This document shows positions 12,556 to 26,071 of a DNA stretch of 64,000 nt, one piece after another. Origin of the DNA: Colletes latitarsis (taxonomy: Eukaryota; Arthropoda; Insecta; Hymenoptera; Colletidae); the NCBI RefSeq assembly GCF_051014445.1, contig NC_135134.1:2571672-2635671 (forward strand), written 5' to 3'. Numbering within the stretch: position 1 is the first letter of the stretch; the number at the start of each line of letters is the position of its first letter. A model generated the notes under the pieces. That model was not told the DNA's origin and made no database searches. It saw only the letters and a list, made by a program, of their open reading frames with translations. Both the position numbers and the translations under genes were made by a program.

Positions 12556-13735
12556 TGGGCTTTTTCTGGTTTGGATCACGTAGTAATGCGGTACCACACC
12601 GAAAAACTCAATTAAACCTGGTTGCGATTAATATTTTAGAGGATAACGCCGGTTATGTCTCGGTTAGATCTGGGATTTCCAATCATCTTGCTCATACTTT
12701 CGCGTTCTTCGCATACTTCTTGGCCAGATACAGGGTTTCTTCTGGTTTGGATCCCGTAATAATGACGTTCCACACCGAAACAGTCAATTAAGCCTGGTTT
12801 CGATTAATATTTTAGAGAACAACGCCGGTTATATCTCGGTTAGGTCTGGGATTTGCCCTTATCTGGCTCGTACCTTCGCATTTCTCGCATACCTGTTGGC
12901 CAGATCCTGGGCTTTTTCTGGTTTGGATCACGTAGTAATGCGGTACCACACCGTAACAGTCAATTAAACCTGGTTGCCATCAATATTTTGGAGGTTAACG
13001 CCGGTTATGTCTCGCCTAGGTCTGGGATTTGCCCTCATCTGGCTCGTACCTTCGCATTTTTCGCCTACTTGTTGGCAAAATCCTGTGCTTTTTCTGGTTC
13101 GGATCACGTACTACTGCGGTACCACACCGAAACAGTCATTTAAACCCGGTTGCGATTAATATTTTAGAGGATAACACCGGTTATGACTGGGTTAGGTCTG
13201 GGATTTGCCCTCATCTGGCTCGTACTTTCGCATTTTCCGCATACTTGTTGGCCAGATACAGGGTTTTTTCTGGTTTGGATCCCGTAATAATGACGTTCCA
13301 CACCGAAACAGTCAATTAAACCTGGTTTCGATTAATATTTTAGAGAACTACGCCGGTTATATCTCGATTAGGTCTGGGATTTGCCCTCATCTGGCTCGTA
13401 CTTTCGCATATTTCGCCTCCCTTTTGGCAAGATCCTGGCCTTTTTCTGGTTTGTATCACGTAGTGATGTGGTACCACACTGAAACAGCCAATAGAAGCTG
13501 GTTCCGAATAGTATATTAGAGGATAACGCAGGTTACGTCTGGGTTAGTTCCGGCATTTGCAATCATCTGGCTCGTACTTTCGCATTTTTCGCATACTTGT
13601 TGGCCAAATCCTGGGCTTTTTCTGGTTTGGATCATGTAGTAATGCGGAACCACACCGTAACAGTCAATTAAACCTGGTTGCGGTTAATATTTTGGAGGAT
13701 AACGCCGGTTATGTCTCGGTTAGGTCTGGGATTTG
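12555..13735 (+). repeat. Block copied at 15,900-17,080 (offset 3,344, 19 monomers)
   Basis: Shared tags in order are CCAATCATCTTGCTCATAC, GGTTGCCATCAATATTTTGG followed by GAGGTTAACG, CAGTCATTTAAACCCGG, GAGAACTACGCCGG, TTCGCATATTTCGCCTCCC and GTTCCGGCATTTGC. Differences are few: ACCTTCGC against AACTTCGC near 13,050/16,390, and CTTTCGCG against CTTACGCG near 12,695/16,040. The offset is an exact multiple of 176, so no indel separates the copies. Confidence 0.8.
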
Positions 13736-13885
13736 CCCTCATCTGGCTCGTACCTTCGCATTTTCCGCATACTTGTTGGCCAGATCCTGGCCTTTTTCTG
13801 GTTTGTATCACGTAGTGATGTGGTACAACACTGAAACAGTCAATAGAAGCTGGTTCCGTATAGTATATTAGAGGATAACGCAGGT
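12805..13885 (+). repeat. Six-monomer block copied at 21,780-22,859 (offset 8,974)
   Basis: The GAGGTTAACG, CATTTAAACCCGG, GAACTACGCC and GTTCCGGCATTTGC tags appear again in order. The 21.8-kb copy carries CATTTGTCGCATACC where this one has CATTTCTCGCATACC. That variant is then inherited by the copies at 28,350 and 32,040, which tells us those derive from the 21.8-kb lineage or a shared source. Confidence 0.75.
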
Positions 13886-16800
13886 TACGCCTAGGTTAGG
13901 TCTGGTATTTGCAATCATCTGGCTCGTAATTTCGCAATTTTCGCGTACTTGTTGGCCAGATCTTGGGTTTTTTGTGGTTTGGATTCCGTCATAATGTGGT
14001 TCCACACCGAAGCAGTCAATGAAACCTGGTTGCGATGAATATTTTGGAGGATAACGCTGGTTATGTTTGGGTTAGTTCTGGCATTTGCAATCATCTGGCT
14101 CGTACTTTCGCGTTCTTCGCATACTTCTTGGCCAGATACAGGGTTTTTTCTGGTTTGGATCCCGTAGTAATGAGGTTCCACACCGAAACACTTAATTAAA
14201 CCTGGTTTCGATTAATATTTTAGAGAACAACGCCGGTTATATCTCCGTTAGGTCTGGGATTTGCCCTAATCTGGCTGGTACTTTCGCATTTTCCGCATAC
14301 TTGTTGGCCAGATCCTGGCCTTTTGCTGGCTTGGACCACGTGGTAATGTGGTACCAGACCGAAACAGTCAATTAAACCTGGTTGCGATTAATATTTTAGG
14401 GGATAACGCCGGTTATGCCTGGGTTAGGTCTGGGATTTGCCCTCATCTGGCTCGTACTTTCGCATTTCTCGCACACTTGTTGGCCAGATCCTGGGCTTTT
14501 TCTGGTTTGGATCACGTAGTAATGCGGTACCACACCGAAAAAGTCAATTAAACCTGGTTGCGATTAATATTTTAGAGGATAACGCCGGTTATGTCTCGGT
14601 TAGGTCTGGGATTTGCAATCATCTGGCTCATACTTTCGCGTTCTTCGCAAACTTCTTGGCCAGATACAGGGTTTTTTCTGGTTTGGATCCCGTAATAATG
14701 ACGTTCCTCACCGAAACAGTCAATTAAACCTGGTTTCGATTAATATTTTAGAGAATAACGCCGGTTATATCTCGGTTAGGTCTGGGATTTGCCCTCATCT
14801 GGCTCGTACTTTCGCATACTTCGCTGCCCTTTTGGCAAGATCCTGGCCATTTTCTGGTTTGTATCACGTAGTGATGTGGTACCACACTGAAACAGTCAAT
14901 AGAAGCTGGTTCCGAATAGTATTTTAGAGGATAACGCAGGTTACGTCTGGGTTAGTTCTGGTATTTGCAATCATCTGGCTCGTAATTTCGCAATTTTCGC
15001 GTACTTGTTGGCCAGATCTTGGGTTTTTTGTGGTTTGGATTCCGTCATAATGTGGTTCCACACCGAAGCAGTCCATGAAACCTGGTTGCGATGAATATTT
15101 TGGAGGATAACGCTGGTTATGTTTGGGTTAGTTCTGGCATTTGCAATCATCTGGCTCGTACTTTCGCATTTTTCGCATACTTGTTGGCCAAATCTTGGGC
15201 TTTTTCTGGTTTCGATCATGTAGTAATGCGGAACCACACCGTAACAGTCAATTAAACCTGGTTGCGGTTAATATTTTGGAGGATAACGCCGGTTATGTCT
15301 CGGATAGTTCTGGGATTTGCCCTCATCTGGCTCGTACCTTCGCATTTTCCGCATACTTGTTGGCCAGATCCTGGCCTTTTTCTGGTTTGCATCACGTAGT
15401 GATGTGGTACCACACTGAAACAGTCAATAGAAGCTGGTTGCGATTAATATTTTAGAGGATAACGCCGGTTATGTCTCGGTTAGGTCTGGGATTTGCAATC
15501 ATCTGGCTCATACTTTCGCGTTCTTCGCATACTTCTTGGCCAGATACAGGGTTTTTTCTGGTTTGGATCCCGTAATACTGACGTTCCACACCGAAACAGT
15601 CAATTAAACCTGGTTTCGATTAATATTTTAGAGAACAACGCCGGTTATATCTTGGTTAGGTCTGGGATTTGCAATCCTCTGGCGCATACTTTCGCGTTTC
15701 TCGCAAACTTGTTGGCCAGATCCGGGCCTTTTCCTGGCATGGACCACGTAGTAATGTGGTACCAGACCGAAACAGTCAATTAAACCTGGTTGCGATTAAT
15801 ATTTTAGAGGATAACGCCGGTTATGCCTGGGTTAGGTCTGGGAATTGCCCTTATCTGGCTCGTACTTTCGCATTTCTCGCATACTTGTTGGCCAGATCCT
15901 GGGCTTTTTCTGGTTTGGATCACGTAGTAATGCGGTACCACACCGAAAAACTCAATTAAACCTGGTTGCGATTAATATTTTAGAGGATAACGCCGGTTAT
16001 GTCTCGGTTAGATCTGGGATTTCCAATCATCTTGCTCATACTTACGCGTTCTTCGCATACTTCTTGGCCAGATACAGGGTTTCTTCTGGTTTGGATCCCG
16101 TAATAATGACGTTCCACACCGAAACAGTCAATTAAGCCTGGTTTCGATTAATATTTTAGAGAACAACGCCGGTTATATCTCGGTTAGGTCTGGGATTTGC
16201 CCTTATCTGGCTCGTACCTTCGCATTTCTCGCATACCTGTTGGCCAGATCCTGGGCTTTTTCTGGTTTGGATCACGTAGTAATGCGGTACCACACCGTAA
16301 CAGTCAATTAAACCTGGTTGCCATCAATATTTTGGAGGTTAACGCCGGTTATGTCTCGCCTAGGTCTGGGATTTGCCCTCATCTGGCTCGTAACTTCGCA
16401 TTTTTCGCCTACTTGTTGGCAAAATCCTGTGCTTTTTCTGGTTCGGATCACGTACTACTGCGGTACCACACCGAAACAGTCATTTAAACCCGGTTGCGAT
16501 TAATATTTTAGAGGATAACACCGGTTATGACTGGGTTAGGTCTGGGATTTGCCCTCATCTGGCTCGTACTTTCGCATTTTCCGCATACTTGTTGGCCAGA
16601 TACAGGGTTTTTTCTGGTTTGGATCCCGTAATAATGACGTTCCACACCGAAACAGTCAATTAAACCTGGTTTCGATTAATATTTTAGAGAACTACGCCGG
16701 TTATATCTCGGTTAGGTCTGGGATTTGCCCTCATCTGGCTCGTACTTTCGCATATTTCGCCTCCCTTTTGGCAAGATCCTGGCCTTTTTCTGGTTTGTAT

Positions 16801-17264
16801 CACGTAGTGATGTGGTACCACACTGAAACAGTCAATAGAAGCTGGTTCCGAATAGTATATTAGAGGATAACGCAGGTTACGTCTGGGTTAGTTCCGGCAT
16901 TTGCAATCATCTGGCTCGTACTTTCGCATTTTTCGCATACTTGTTGGCCAAATCCTGGGCTTTTTCTGGTTTGGATCATGTAGTAATGCGGAACCACACC
17001 GTAACAGTCAATTAAACCTGGTTGCGGTTAATATTTTGGAGGATAACGCCGGTTATGTCTCGGTTAGGTCTGGGATTTGCCCTCATCTGGCTGGTACTTT
17101 CGCATTTTCCGCATACTTGTTGGCCAGATCCTGGCCTTTTTCTGGTTTGGATCACGTAGTAATGCGGTACCACACCGAAAAAGTCAATAGAAGCTGGTTC
17201 CGAATAGTATTTTAGAGGATAACGCAGGTTACGTCTGGGTTAGTTCTGGTATTTGCAATCATCT

Positions 17265-17500
17265 GGCTCGTAATTACGCAATTTTCGTGTACTTGTTGGC
17301 CAGATCTTGGGTCTTTTGTGGTTTGGATTCCGTCATAATGTGGTTCCACACCGAAGCAGTCCATGAAACCTGGTTGCGATGAATATTTTGGAGGATAACG
17401 CTGGTTATGTTTGGGTTAGTTCTGGCATTTGCAATCATCTGGCTCGTACTTTCGCATTTTTCGCATACTTGTTGGCCAAATCCTGGGCTTTATCTGGTTT
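17265..17500 (+). repeat. Rare variant pair GTAATTACGCAATTTTCGTG plus CTTTATCTGGTTTCG
   Basis: A diverged monomer with TTACGCAATTTTCGTG and GGGTCTTTTGTGG (17,271-17,325) is followed by a unit with GGGCTTTATCTGGTTTCGATC (about 17,486). The first part recurs at about 40,279 and 50,969; the second recurs at about 46,457 and 51,183. Only 17.3 kb and 51.0 kb have both together, linking two distant places in the array. Confidence 0.7.
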
Positions 17501-18085
17501 CGATCACGTAGTAATGTGGTTCCACACCGAAACAGTTAAATAAACCTGGTTTCGATTAATATTTTAGAGAATAACGCCGGTTATATCTCGGTTAGGTCTG
17601 GGATTTGCCCTCATCTGGCTCGTACTTTCGCATTTTTCGCCTACTTGTTGGCAAGATTCTGGGCTTTTTCTGGTTCGGATCACGTATTAATGCGGTGCCA
17701 CATCGAAACAGTCAATTAAACCTGGTTGCGATTAATATTTTGGAGGATAACGCCGGTTATGTCTCGGTTAGGTCTGGGATTTGCCCTGATCTGGCTCCTA
17801 CTTTCGCATTTTTCGCATACTTGTTGGTCAGATCCTGGCCTTTTTCTGGCTTGGACCACGTAGTAATGTGGTACCACACTGAAACAGTCAAATAAACCTG
17901 GTTCCGATTAATATTTTAGAGGGTAACGCCGGTTATGTCTGGGATAGGTCTGGTATTTGCCCTCATCTGGCTCGTACTTTCGCATTGCTCGTATACTTGT
18001 TGGCCAGATCCAGGGCTTTGTCGGGTTTGTATCCCGTCGTAATGTGGTTCCGCACCGAAGCAGTCAATGAAACCTGGTTGCGATG

Positions 18086-18416
18086 AATATTTCTGGAGGA
18101 TAACGCTGGTTATGTTTGGGTTAGGTCTGGTATTTGCAATCATGTGGCTCCTACTTTCGCATTTTTCGCATACTTGTTGGCCAGATCCTGGGCTTTTTCT
18201 GGTTCGGATCACGTAGTAATGCGGAACCACACCGAAACAGTCAATTAAACCTGGTTGCGATTAATATTTTAGAGGATAACGCCGGTTATGTCTCGGTTAG
18301 GTCTGGGATTTGCCCTCATCTGGCTCGTACTTTCGCATTTTTCGCCTACTTGTTGGCAAGATTCTGGGCTTTTTCTGGTTCGGATCACGTATTAATGCGG
18401 TGCCACACCGGACAGT
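18086..18416 (+). repeat. Pair of nearby compensating one-base indels
   Basis: ATATTTCTGGAGG near 18,091 gains one base over ATATTTTGGAGG, and CACACCGGACAG near 18,409 loses one base relative to CACACCGAAACAG. The array register is off by one for about 320 bp and then restored. Neither change was seen elsewhere. Confidence 0.7.
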
Positions 18417-18477
18417 CAATTAAACCTGGTTGCGATTAATATTTTAGAGGATAACGCCGGTTATGTCTGGGTTAGTT

Positions 18478-20640
18478 CTGGTATTTGCCCCCATCAGGCT
18501 TGCACTTTCGCATCTATCGCATACTTGATAGCTAGATCCTGGCCTTTTTCTGGTTTGGATCACGTAGTAATGCGGTACCTCACCGAAACAGTCAATTAAA
18601 CCTGGTTGCGACTAATATATTGGAGGATAACGCCGGTTATGTCTCGGTCAGGTCTGGGATTTGCCCTCATCTGACTCGTACCTTCGCATTTTTCGCCTAC
18701 TTGTTGGCAAGATTCTGGGCTTTTTCTGGTTCGGATCACGTATTAATGCGGTGCCACACCGAAACAGTCAATTAAACCTGGTTGCGATTAATATTTTGGA
18801 GGATAACGCCGGTTATGTCTCGGTTAGGTCTGGGATTTGCCCTCATCTGGCTCGTACCTTCGCATTTTTCGCCTACTTGTTGGCAAGACCCTGGGCTTTT
18901 TCTGGTTTGGATCACGTAGTAATGCGGTACCACACCGAAACTGTCAATTAAACCTGGTTGCGATTAATATTTTAGAGGATAGCGCCGGTTATGTCTCGGT
19001 TAGGTCAGGGATTTGCCCTCATCTGGCTCGTACTTTCGCATTTTTCGCATACTTGTTGGCCAGATTCTGGCCTTCCTCTGGATTGGACCACGTAGTAATT
19101 AGGTACCACCCTGAAACATTCAACTAAACCTGGTTCCGATTAATATTTTAGAGGATAGCGCCGGTTATGTCTGGGTTAGTCCTGGTATTTGCCCTCATCT
19201 GGCTCGCACTTTCGCATCTATCGCATACTTGATAGCTAGATCCTGGCCTTTTCCTGGTTTGGAACATGTAGTAATGCGGTACCACACCGAAACAGTCAAT
19301 TAAACCTGGTTGCGATTAATATTTTAGAGGATAACGCCGGTTATGTCTCGGTCAGGTCTGGGATTTGCCCTCATCTGGCTCGTACCTTCGCATTTTTGCC
19401 TACTTGTTGGCAAGACCCTGGGCTTTTTCTGGTTTGGATCACGTAGTAATGCGGTACCACACCGAAACTGTCAATTAAACCTGGTTGCGATTAATATTTT
19501 AGAGGATAGCGCCGGTTATGTCTCGGTCAGGTCTGGGATTTGCCCTCATCTGGCTCGTACCTTCGCATTTTTGCCTACTTGTTGGCAAGACCCTGGGCTT
19601 TTTCTAGTTTGGATCACGTAGTAATGCGGTACCACACCGAAACTGTCAATTAAACCTGGTTGCGATTAATATTTTAGAGGATAGCGCCGGTTATGTCTGG
19701 GTTAGTCCTGGTATTTGCCCTCATCTGGCTCGTACCTTTGCATTTTTCGTCTACTTGTTGTCAAGATCCTGGGCTTTTTCTGGTTTGGATCACGTAGTAA
19801 TGCGGTACCACACCGAAACTGTCAATTAAACCTGGATGCGATTAATATTTTAGAGGATAACGCCGGTTATGTCTGGCTTAGGTCTGGGATTTGCCCTCAT
19901 CTCGCTCGTACTTTCGCATTGCTCGTATACTTGTTGGTCAGATCCAGGGCTTTTTCGGGTTTGTATCCCGTCGTAATGTGGTACCGCACCGAAGCAGTCA
20001 ATGAAACCTGGTTGCGATGAATATTTTGGAGGATAACGCCGGTTATGTCTCGGTTAGGTCTGGGATTTGCCCTCATCTGGCTCGCACTTTCGCATCTATC
20101 GCATACTTGTTGGCTAGATCCTGGCCATTTTCTGGTTTGGATCATGTAGTAATGCGGTACCACACCGAAACAGTCAATTAAACCTGGTTGCGATTAATAT
20201 TTTGGAGGATAACGCCGGTTATGTATCGGTTAGGTCTGGGATTTGCCCTCATCTGGCTCGTAGTTTCGCCTTTCTCGTATACTTGTTGGCCAGATACAGG
20301 GCTTTTTCGGGTATGTATCCCGTAGTAATGTGGTTCCGCACCGAAGCAGTCAATGAAACCTGGTTGCGAAGAATATTTTGGAGGATAAGGCTGGTTATGT
20401 TTGGGTTAGGTCTGGGATTTGCCCTCATCTGGCTCGTACTTTCGCCTTTCTCGTATACTTGTTGGCCAGATCCAGGGCATTTTCGGGTTTGTATCCCGTC
20501 GTAATGTGGTTCCGCACCGAGGCAGTCAATGAAACCTGGTTGCGAAGAATATTTTGGAGGATAAGGCTGGTTATGTTTGGGTTAGGTCTGGGATTTGCCC
20601 TCATCTCGCTCGTACTTTCGCATTGCTCGTATACTTGTTG
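18478..20640 (+). repeat. Copy 3 of the CCTACTTGTTGGCAAG block, one monomer duplicated
   Basis: It matches copy 2 at offset 7,743 to about 19,430. The one-base-short CATTTTTGCCTAC monomer is present twice (about 19,391 and 19,567), where copies 1 and 2 have it once. After this the offset becomes 7,918. From about 20,050 it follows copy 1 (offset 13,549), including the monomer copy 2 lacks. So copy 3 did not derive from copy 2 in its present form. Confidence 0.72.
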
Positions 20641-22930
20641 GCCAGATCCTGGGTTTTTTCTGGTTTGGATCCCGTAGTAATGAGGTTCCACACCAAAACA
20701 GTTAATTAAACCTGGTTTCGATTAATATTTTAGAGAATAACGCCGGTTATATCTCGGTTAGGTCTGGGATTTGCCCTCATCTGGCTCGTACTTTCGCATT
20801 TTCCGCATACTTGTTGGCCAGATCCTGGCCTTTTTCTGGTTTGTATCACGTAGTGATGTGGTACCACACTGAAACAGTCAACAGAAGCTGGTTCCGTATA
20901 GTATATTAGAGGATAACGCAGGTTACGTCTGGGTTAGTTCTGGTATTTGCAATCATCTGGCTCGTAATTTCGCAATTTTCGCGTACTTGTTGGCCAGATC
21001 TTGGGTTTTTTGTGGTTTGGATTCCGTCATAATGTGGTTCCACACCGAAGCAGTCAATGAAACCTGGTTGCGATGAATATTTTGGAGGATAACGCTGGTT
21101 ATGTTTGGGTTAGTTCTGGCATTTGCAATCATCTGGCTCGTACTTTCGCGTTCTTCGCATACTTCTTGGCCAGATACAGGGTTTTTTCTGGTTTGGATCC
21201 CGTAATAATGATGTTCCACACCGAAACAGTCAATTAAACCTGGTTTCGAGTAATATTTTAGAGAACAACGCCGGTTATATCTCGGTTAGGTCTGGGATTT
21301 GCCCTAATCTGGCTGGTACTTTCGCATTTTCCGCATACTTGTTGGCCAGATCCTGGCCTTTTGCTGGCTTGGACCACGTAGTTATGTGGTACCAGACCGA
21401 AACAGTCAATTAAACCTGGTTGCGATTAATATTTGAGGGGATAACGCCGGTTATGCCTGGGTTAGGTCTGGGATTTGCCCTCATCTGGCTCGTACTTTCG
21501 CATTTCTCGCACACTTGTTGGCCAGATCCTGGGCTTTTTCTGGTTTGGATCACGTAGTAATGCGGTACCACACCGAAAAAGTCAATTAAACCTGGTTGCG
21601 ATTAATATTTTAGAGGATAACGCCGGTTATGTCTCGGTTAGGTCTGGGATTTGCAATCATCTGGCTCATACTTTCGCGTTCTTCGCAAACTTCTTGGCCA
21701 GATACAGGGTTTTTTCTGGTTTGGATCCCGTAATAATGACGTTCCACACCGAAACAGTCAATTAAACCTGGTTTCGATTAATATTTTAGAGAACAACGCC
21801 GGTTATATCTCGGTTAGGTCTGGGATTTGCCCTTATCTGGCTCGTACCTTCGCATTTGTCGCATACCTGTTGGCCAGATCCTGGGCTTTTTCTGGTTTGG
21901 ATCACGTAGTAATGCGGTACCACACCGTAACAGTCAATTAAACCTGGTTGCCATCAATATTTTGGAGGTTAACGCCGGTTATGTCTCGCCTAGGTCTGGG
22001 ATTTGCCCTCATCTGGCTCGTACCTTCGCATTTTTCGCCTACTTGTTGGCAAAATCCTGTGCTTTTTCTGGTTCGGATCACGTACTACTGCGGTACCACA
22101 CCGAAACAGTCATTTAAACCCGGTTGCGATTAATATTTTAGAGGATAACACCGGTTATGACTGGGTTAGGTCTGGGATTTGCCCTCATCTGGCTCGTACT
22201 TTCGCATTTTCCGCATACTTGTTGGCCAGATACAGGGTTTTTTCTGGTTTGGATCCCGTAATAATGACGTTCCACACCGAAACAGTCAATTAAACCTGGT
22301 TTCGATTAATATTTTAGAGAACTACGCCGGTTATATCTCGGTTAGGTCTGGGATTTGCCCTCATCTGGCTCGTACTTTCGCATATTTCGCCTCCCTTTTG
22401 GCAAGATCCTGGCCTTTTTCTGGTTTGTATCACGTAGTGATGTGGTACCACACTGAAACAGTCAATAGAAGCTGGTTCCGAATAGTATATTAGAGGATAA
22501 CGCAGGTTACGTCTGGGTTAGTTCCGGCATTTGCAATCATCAGGCTCGTACTTTCGCATTTTTCGCATACTTGTTGGCCAAATCCTGGGCTTTTTCTGGT
22601 TTGGATCATGTAGTAATGCGGAACCACACCGTAACAGTCAATTAAACCTGGTTGCGGTTAATATTTTGGAGGATAACGCCGGTTATGTCTCGGTTAGGTC
22701 TGGGATTTGCCCTCATCTGGCTCGTACCTTCGCATTTTCCGCATACTTGTTGGCCAGATCCTGGCCTTTTTCTGGTTTGTATCACGTAGTGATGTGGTAC
22801 CACACTGAAACAGTCAATAGAAGCTGGTTCCGAATAGTATATTAGAGGATAACGCAGGTTACGTCTGGGTTAGTTCTTGTATTTGCAACCATCTGGCTCG
22901 TAATTTCGCAATTTTCGCGTACTTGTTGGC

Positions 22931-22950
22931 CAGATCTTGGTTTGGATTCC
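22931..22950 (+). repeat. Monomer with 11-bp deletion, site 1
   Basis: CCAGATCTTGGTTTGGATTCC replaces the full form, which has a T-rich stretch between TTGG and GTTTGG. Eleven bases are missing between two TGG trinucleotides. The left flank is CTTGTATTTGCAACC; the right flank is GAAACAGTCAATTAAACC. Confidence 0.85.
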
Positions 22951-24644
22951 GTCATAATGTGGTTCCACACCGAAACAGTCAATTAAACCTGGTTTCGATT
23001 AATATTTTAGAGAACAACGCCGGTTATATCTCGGTTAGGTCTGGGATTTGCCCTAATCTGGCTGGTACTTTCGCATTTTCCGCATACTTGTTGGCCAGAT
23101 CCTGGCCTTTTTCTGGTTTGTATCACGTAGTGGTGTGGTACCACACTGAAACAGTCAATAGAAGCTGGTTCCGAATAGTATTTTAGAGGATAACGCAGGT
23201 TACGTCTGGGTTAGTTCTGGTATTTGCAATCATCTGGCTCGTACTTTCGCATTTCTCGCATACTTGTTGGCCAGATCCTGGGCTTTTTCTGGTTTGGATC
23301 ACGTAGTAATGCGGGACCACACCGAAACAGTCAATTAAATCTGGTTTCGATTAATATTTTAGAGAACAACGCCGGTTATATCTCGGTTAGGTCTGGGATT
23401 TGCCCTCAACTGGCTCGTACCTTCGCATTTCTCGCATACTTGGTGGCTAGATCCTGGCCTTTTTCTGGTTTGGATCACGTAGTAATGCGGTACCACACTG
23501 AAACAGTCAATTAAACCTGGTTCCGATTATTATTTTGGAGGATAACGCTGGTTATGGCTGGGTTAGTTGTGGTATTTGCAATCATCTGGCTCGTAGCTTC
23601 GCATTTTTCGCCTACTTGTTGTCAAGATCCTGGGCTTTTTCTGGATTGGATCACGTAGTAATGCGGCACCGCACCGTAACAGTCAATTAAACCTGGTTGC
23701 GATTAATATTTTGGAGGATAACGCCGGTTATGTCTCGGTTAGGTGTGGGATTTGCCCTTATCTCGATCGTACTTTCGCATTTTTCGCATACTTGTTGGCC
23801 AGATCCTGGCCTTTTTCTGGCTTGGACCACGTAGTAATTAGGTACCACACTGAAACATTCAACTAAACCTGGTTCCGATTAATATTTTAGAGGATAACGC
23901 CGGTTATGTCTCGGTTAGATCTGGGATTTCCAATCATCTGGCTCATACTTTCGCGTTCTTCGCATACTTCTTGGCCAGATACAGGGTTTCTTCTGGTTTG
24001 GATCCCGTAATAATGACGTTCCACACCGAAACAGTCAATTAAGCCTGGTTTCGATTAATATTTTAGAGAACAACGCCGGTTATATCTCGGTTAGGTCTGG
24101 GATTTGCCCTTATCTGGCTCGTACCTTCGCATTTCTCGCATACCTGTTGGCCAGATCCTGGGCTTTTTCTGGTTTGGATCACGTAGTAATGCGGTACCAC
24201 ACCGTAACAGTCAATTAAACCTGGTTGCCATCAATATTTTGGAGGATAACGCCGGTTATGCCTGGGTTAGGTCTGGGATTTGCCCTCATCTGGCTCGTAC
24301 CTTCGCATATTTCGCCTACTTGTTGGCAAGATCCTGGGCTTTTTCTGGTTCGGATCACGTAGTACTGCGGTACCACACCGAAACAGTCAATTAAACCCGG
24401 TTGCGAGTAATATTTTAGAGGATAACGCCGGTTATGTCTCGGTTAGGTCTGGGATTTGCCCTCATCTGGCTCGTACTTTCGCATTTCTCGCATAATTGTT
24501 GGCCATATCCAGGGCTTTTTCGGGTTTGTATCCCGTCGTAATGTGGTTCCACACCGAAACAGTCAATTAAACCTGACTGCGATTAATATTTTAGGGGATA
24601 ACGCTGGTTATGTCTCGGTTAGGTCTGGAATTTGCCCTTATCTG

Positions 24645-26071
24645 GCTCGTACTTTCGCATTTTTCGCATACTTGTTGGCCAGATCCTGGCCTTTTGCTGG
24701 CTTGGACCACGTAGTAATGTGGTACCAGACCGAAACAGTCAATTAAACCTTGTTGCGATTAATATTTTAGAGGATAACGCCGGTTATTCCTGGGTTAGGT
24801 CTGGGATTTGCCCCCTTCTGGCTCGTACTTTCGCATTTCTCGCACACTTGTTGGCCAGATCCTGGGCTTTTTCTAGTTTGGATCACGTAGTAATGCGGTA
24901 CCACACCGAAAAAGTCAATCAAACCTGGTTGCGATTAATATTTTAGAGGATAACGCCGGTTATGTCACGGTTAGGTCTGGGATTTGCAATCATCTGACTC
25001 ATACTTTCGCGTTCTTCGCATACTTCTTGGCCAGATACAGGGTTTTTTCTGGTTTGGATCCCGTAATAATGACGCTCCACACCGAAACAGACAATTAAAC
25101 CTGGTTTCGATTAATATTTTAGAGAACAACGCCGGTTATATCTCGGTTAGGTCTGGGATTTGCCCTAATCTGGCTGGTACTTTCGCATTTTCCGCATACT
25201 TGTTGGCCAGATCCTGGGCTTTTTCTGGTTAGTATCACGTAGTGGTGTGGTACCACACTGGAACAGTCAATAGAAGCTGGTTCCGAATAGTATTTTAGAG
25301 GATAACGCAGGTTACGTCTGGGTTAGTTCTGGTATTTGCAATCATCTGGCTCGTACTTTCGCATTTTTCGCATACTTGTTGGCCAGATCCTGGCCTTTTG
25401 CTGGCTTGGACCACGTAGTAATGTGGTACCAGACCGAAACAGTCAATTAAACCTTGTTGCGATTAATATTTTAGAGGATAACGCCGGTTATTCCTGGGTT
25501 AGGTCTGGGATTTGCCCCCTTCTGGCTCGTACTTTCGCATTTCTCGCACACTTGTTGGCCAGATCCTGGGCTTTTTCTAGTTTGGATCACGTAGTAATGC
25601 GGTACCACACCGAAAAAGTCAATCAAACCTGGTTGCGATTAATATTTTAGAGGATAACGCCGGTTATGTCACGGTTAGGTCTGGGATTTGCAATCATCTG
25701 ACTCATACTTTCGCGTTCTTCGCATACTTCTTGGCCAGATACAGGGTTTTTTCTGGTTTGGATCCCGTAATAATGACGCTCCACACCGAAACAGTCAATT
25801 AAACCTGGTTTCGATTAATATTTTAGAGAACAACGCCGGTTATATCTCGGTTAGGTCTGGGATTTGCCCTAATCTGGCTGGTACTTTCGCATTTTCCGCA
25901 TACTTGTTGGCCAGATCCTGGGCTTTTTCTGGTTTGTATCACGTAGTGGTGTGGTACCACACTGGAACAGTCAATAGAAGCTGGTTCCGAATAGTATTTT
26001 AGAGGATAACGCAGGTTACGTCTGGGTTAGTTCTGGTATTTGCAATCATCTGGCTCGTACTTTCGCATTTC
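24645..26071 (+). repeat. Tandem duplication of four monomers (704 bp), first site
   Basis: The series CTTTTGCTGGCTTGG, AAACCTTGTTGCG, CCGGTTATTCCTGGG, CCCCCTTCTGGCTCG, TTTTTCTAGTTTGG, GTCACGGTTAGG and CATCTGACTCATAC occurs twice, starting near 24,645 and 25,349. The two copies differ by rare single changes, such as CTGGTTAGTATCAC against CTGGTTTGTATCAC near 25,226/25,930. The whole pair is copied at 34,831-36,257. Confidence 0.8.

Noticed and set aside
22931..22950. 11-bp deletion as a sequencing error in a T-rich tract
   Set aside because: The loss is exactly 11 bp with identical ends at eight sites and removes a mixed sequence, not just a homopolymer length change. Several sites share linked flanking variants.
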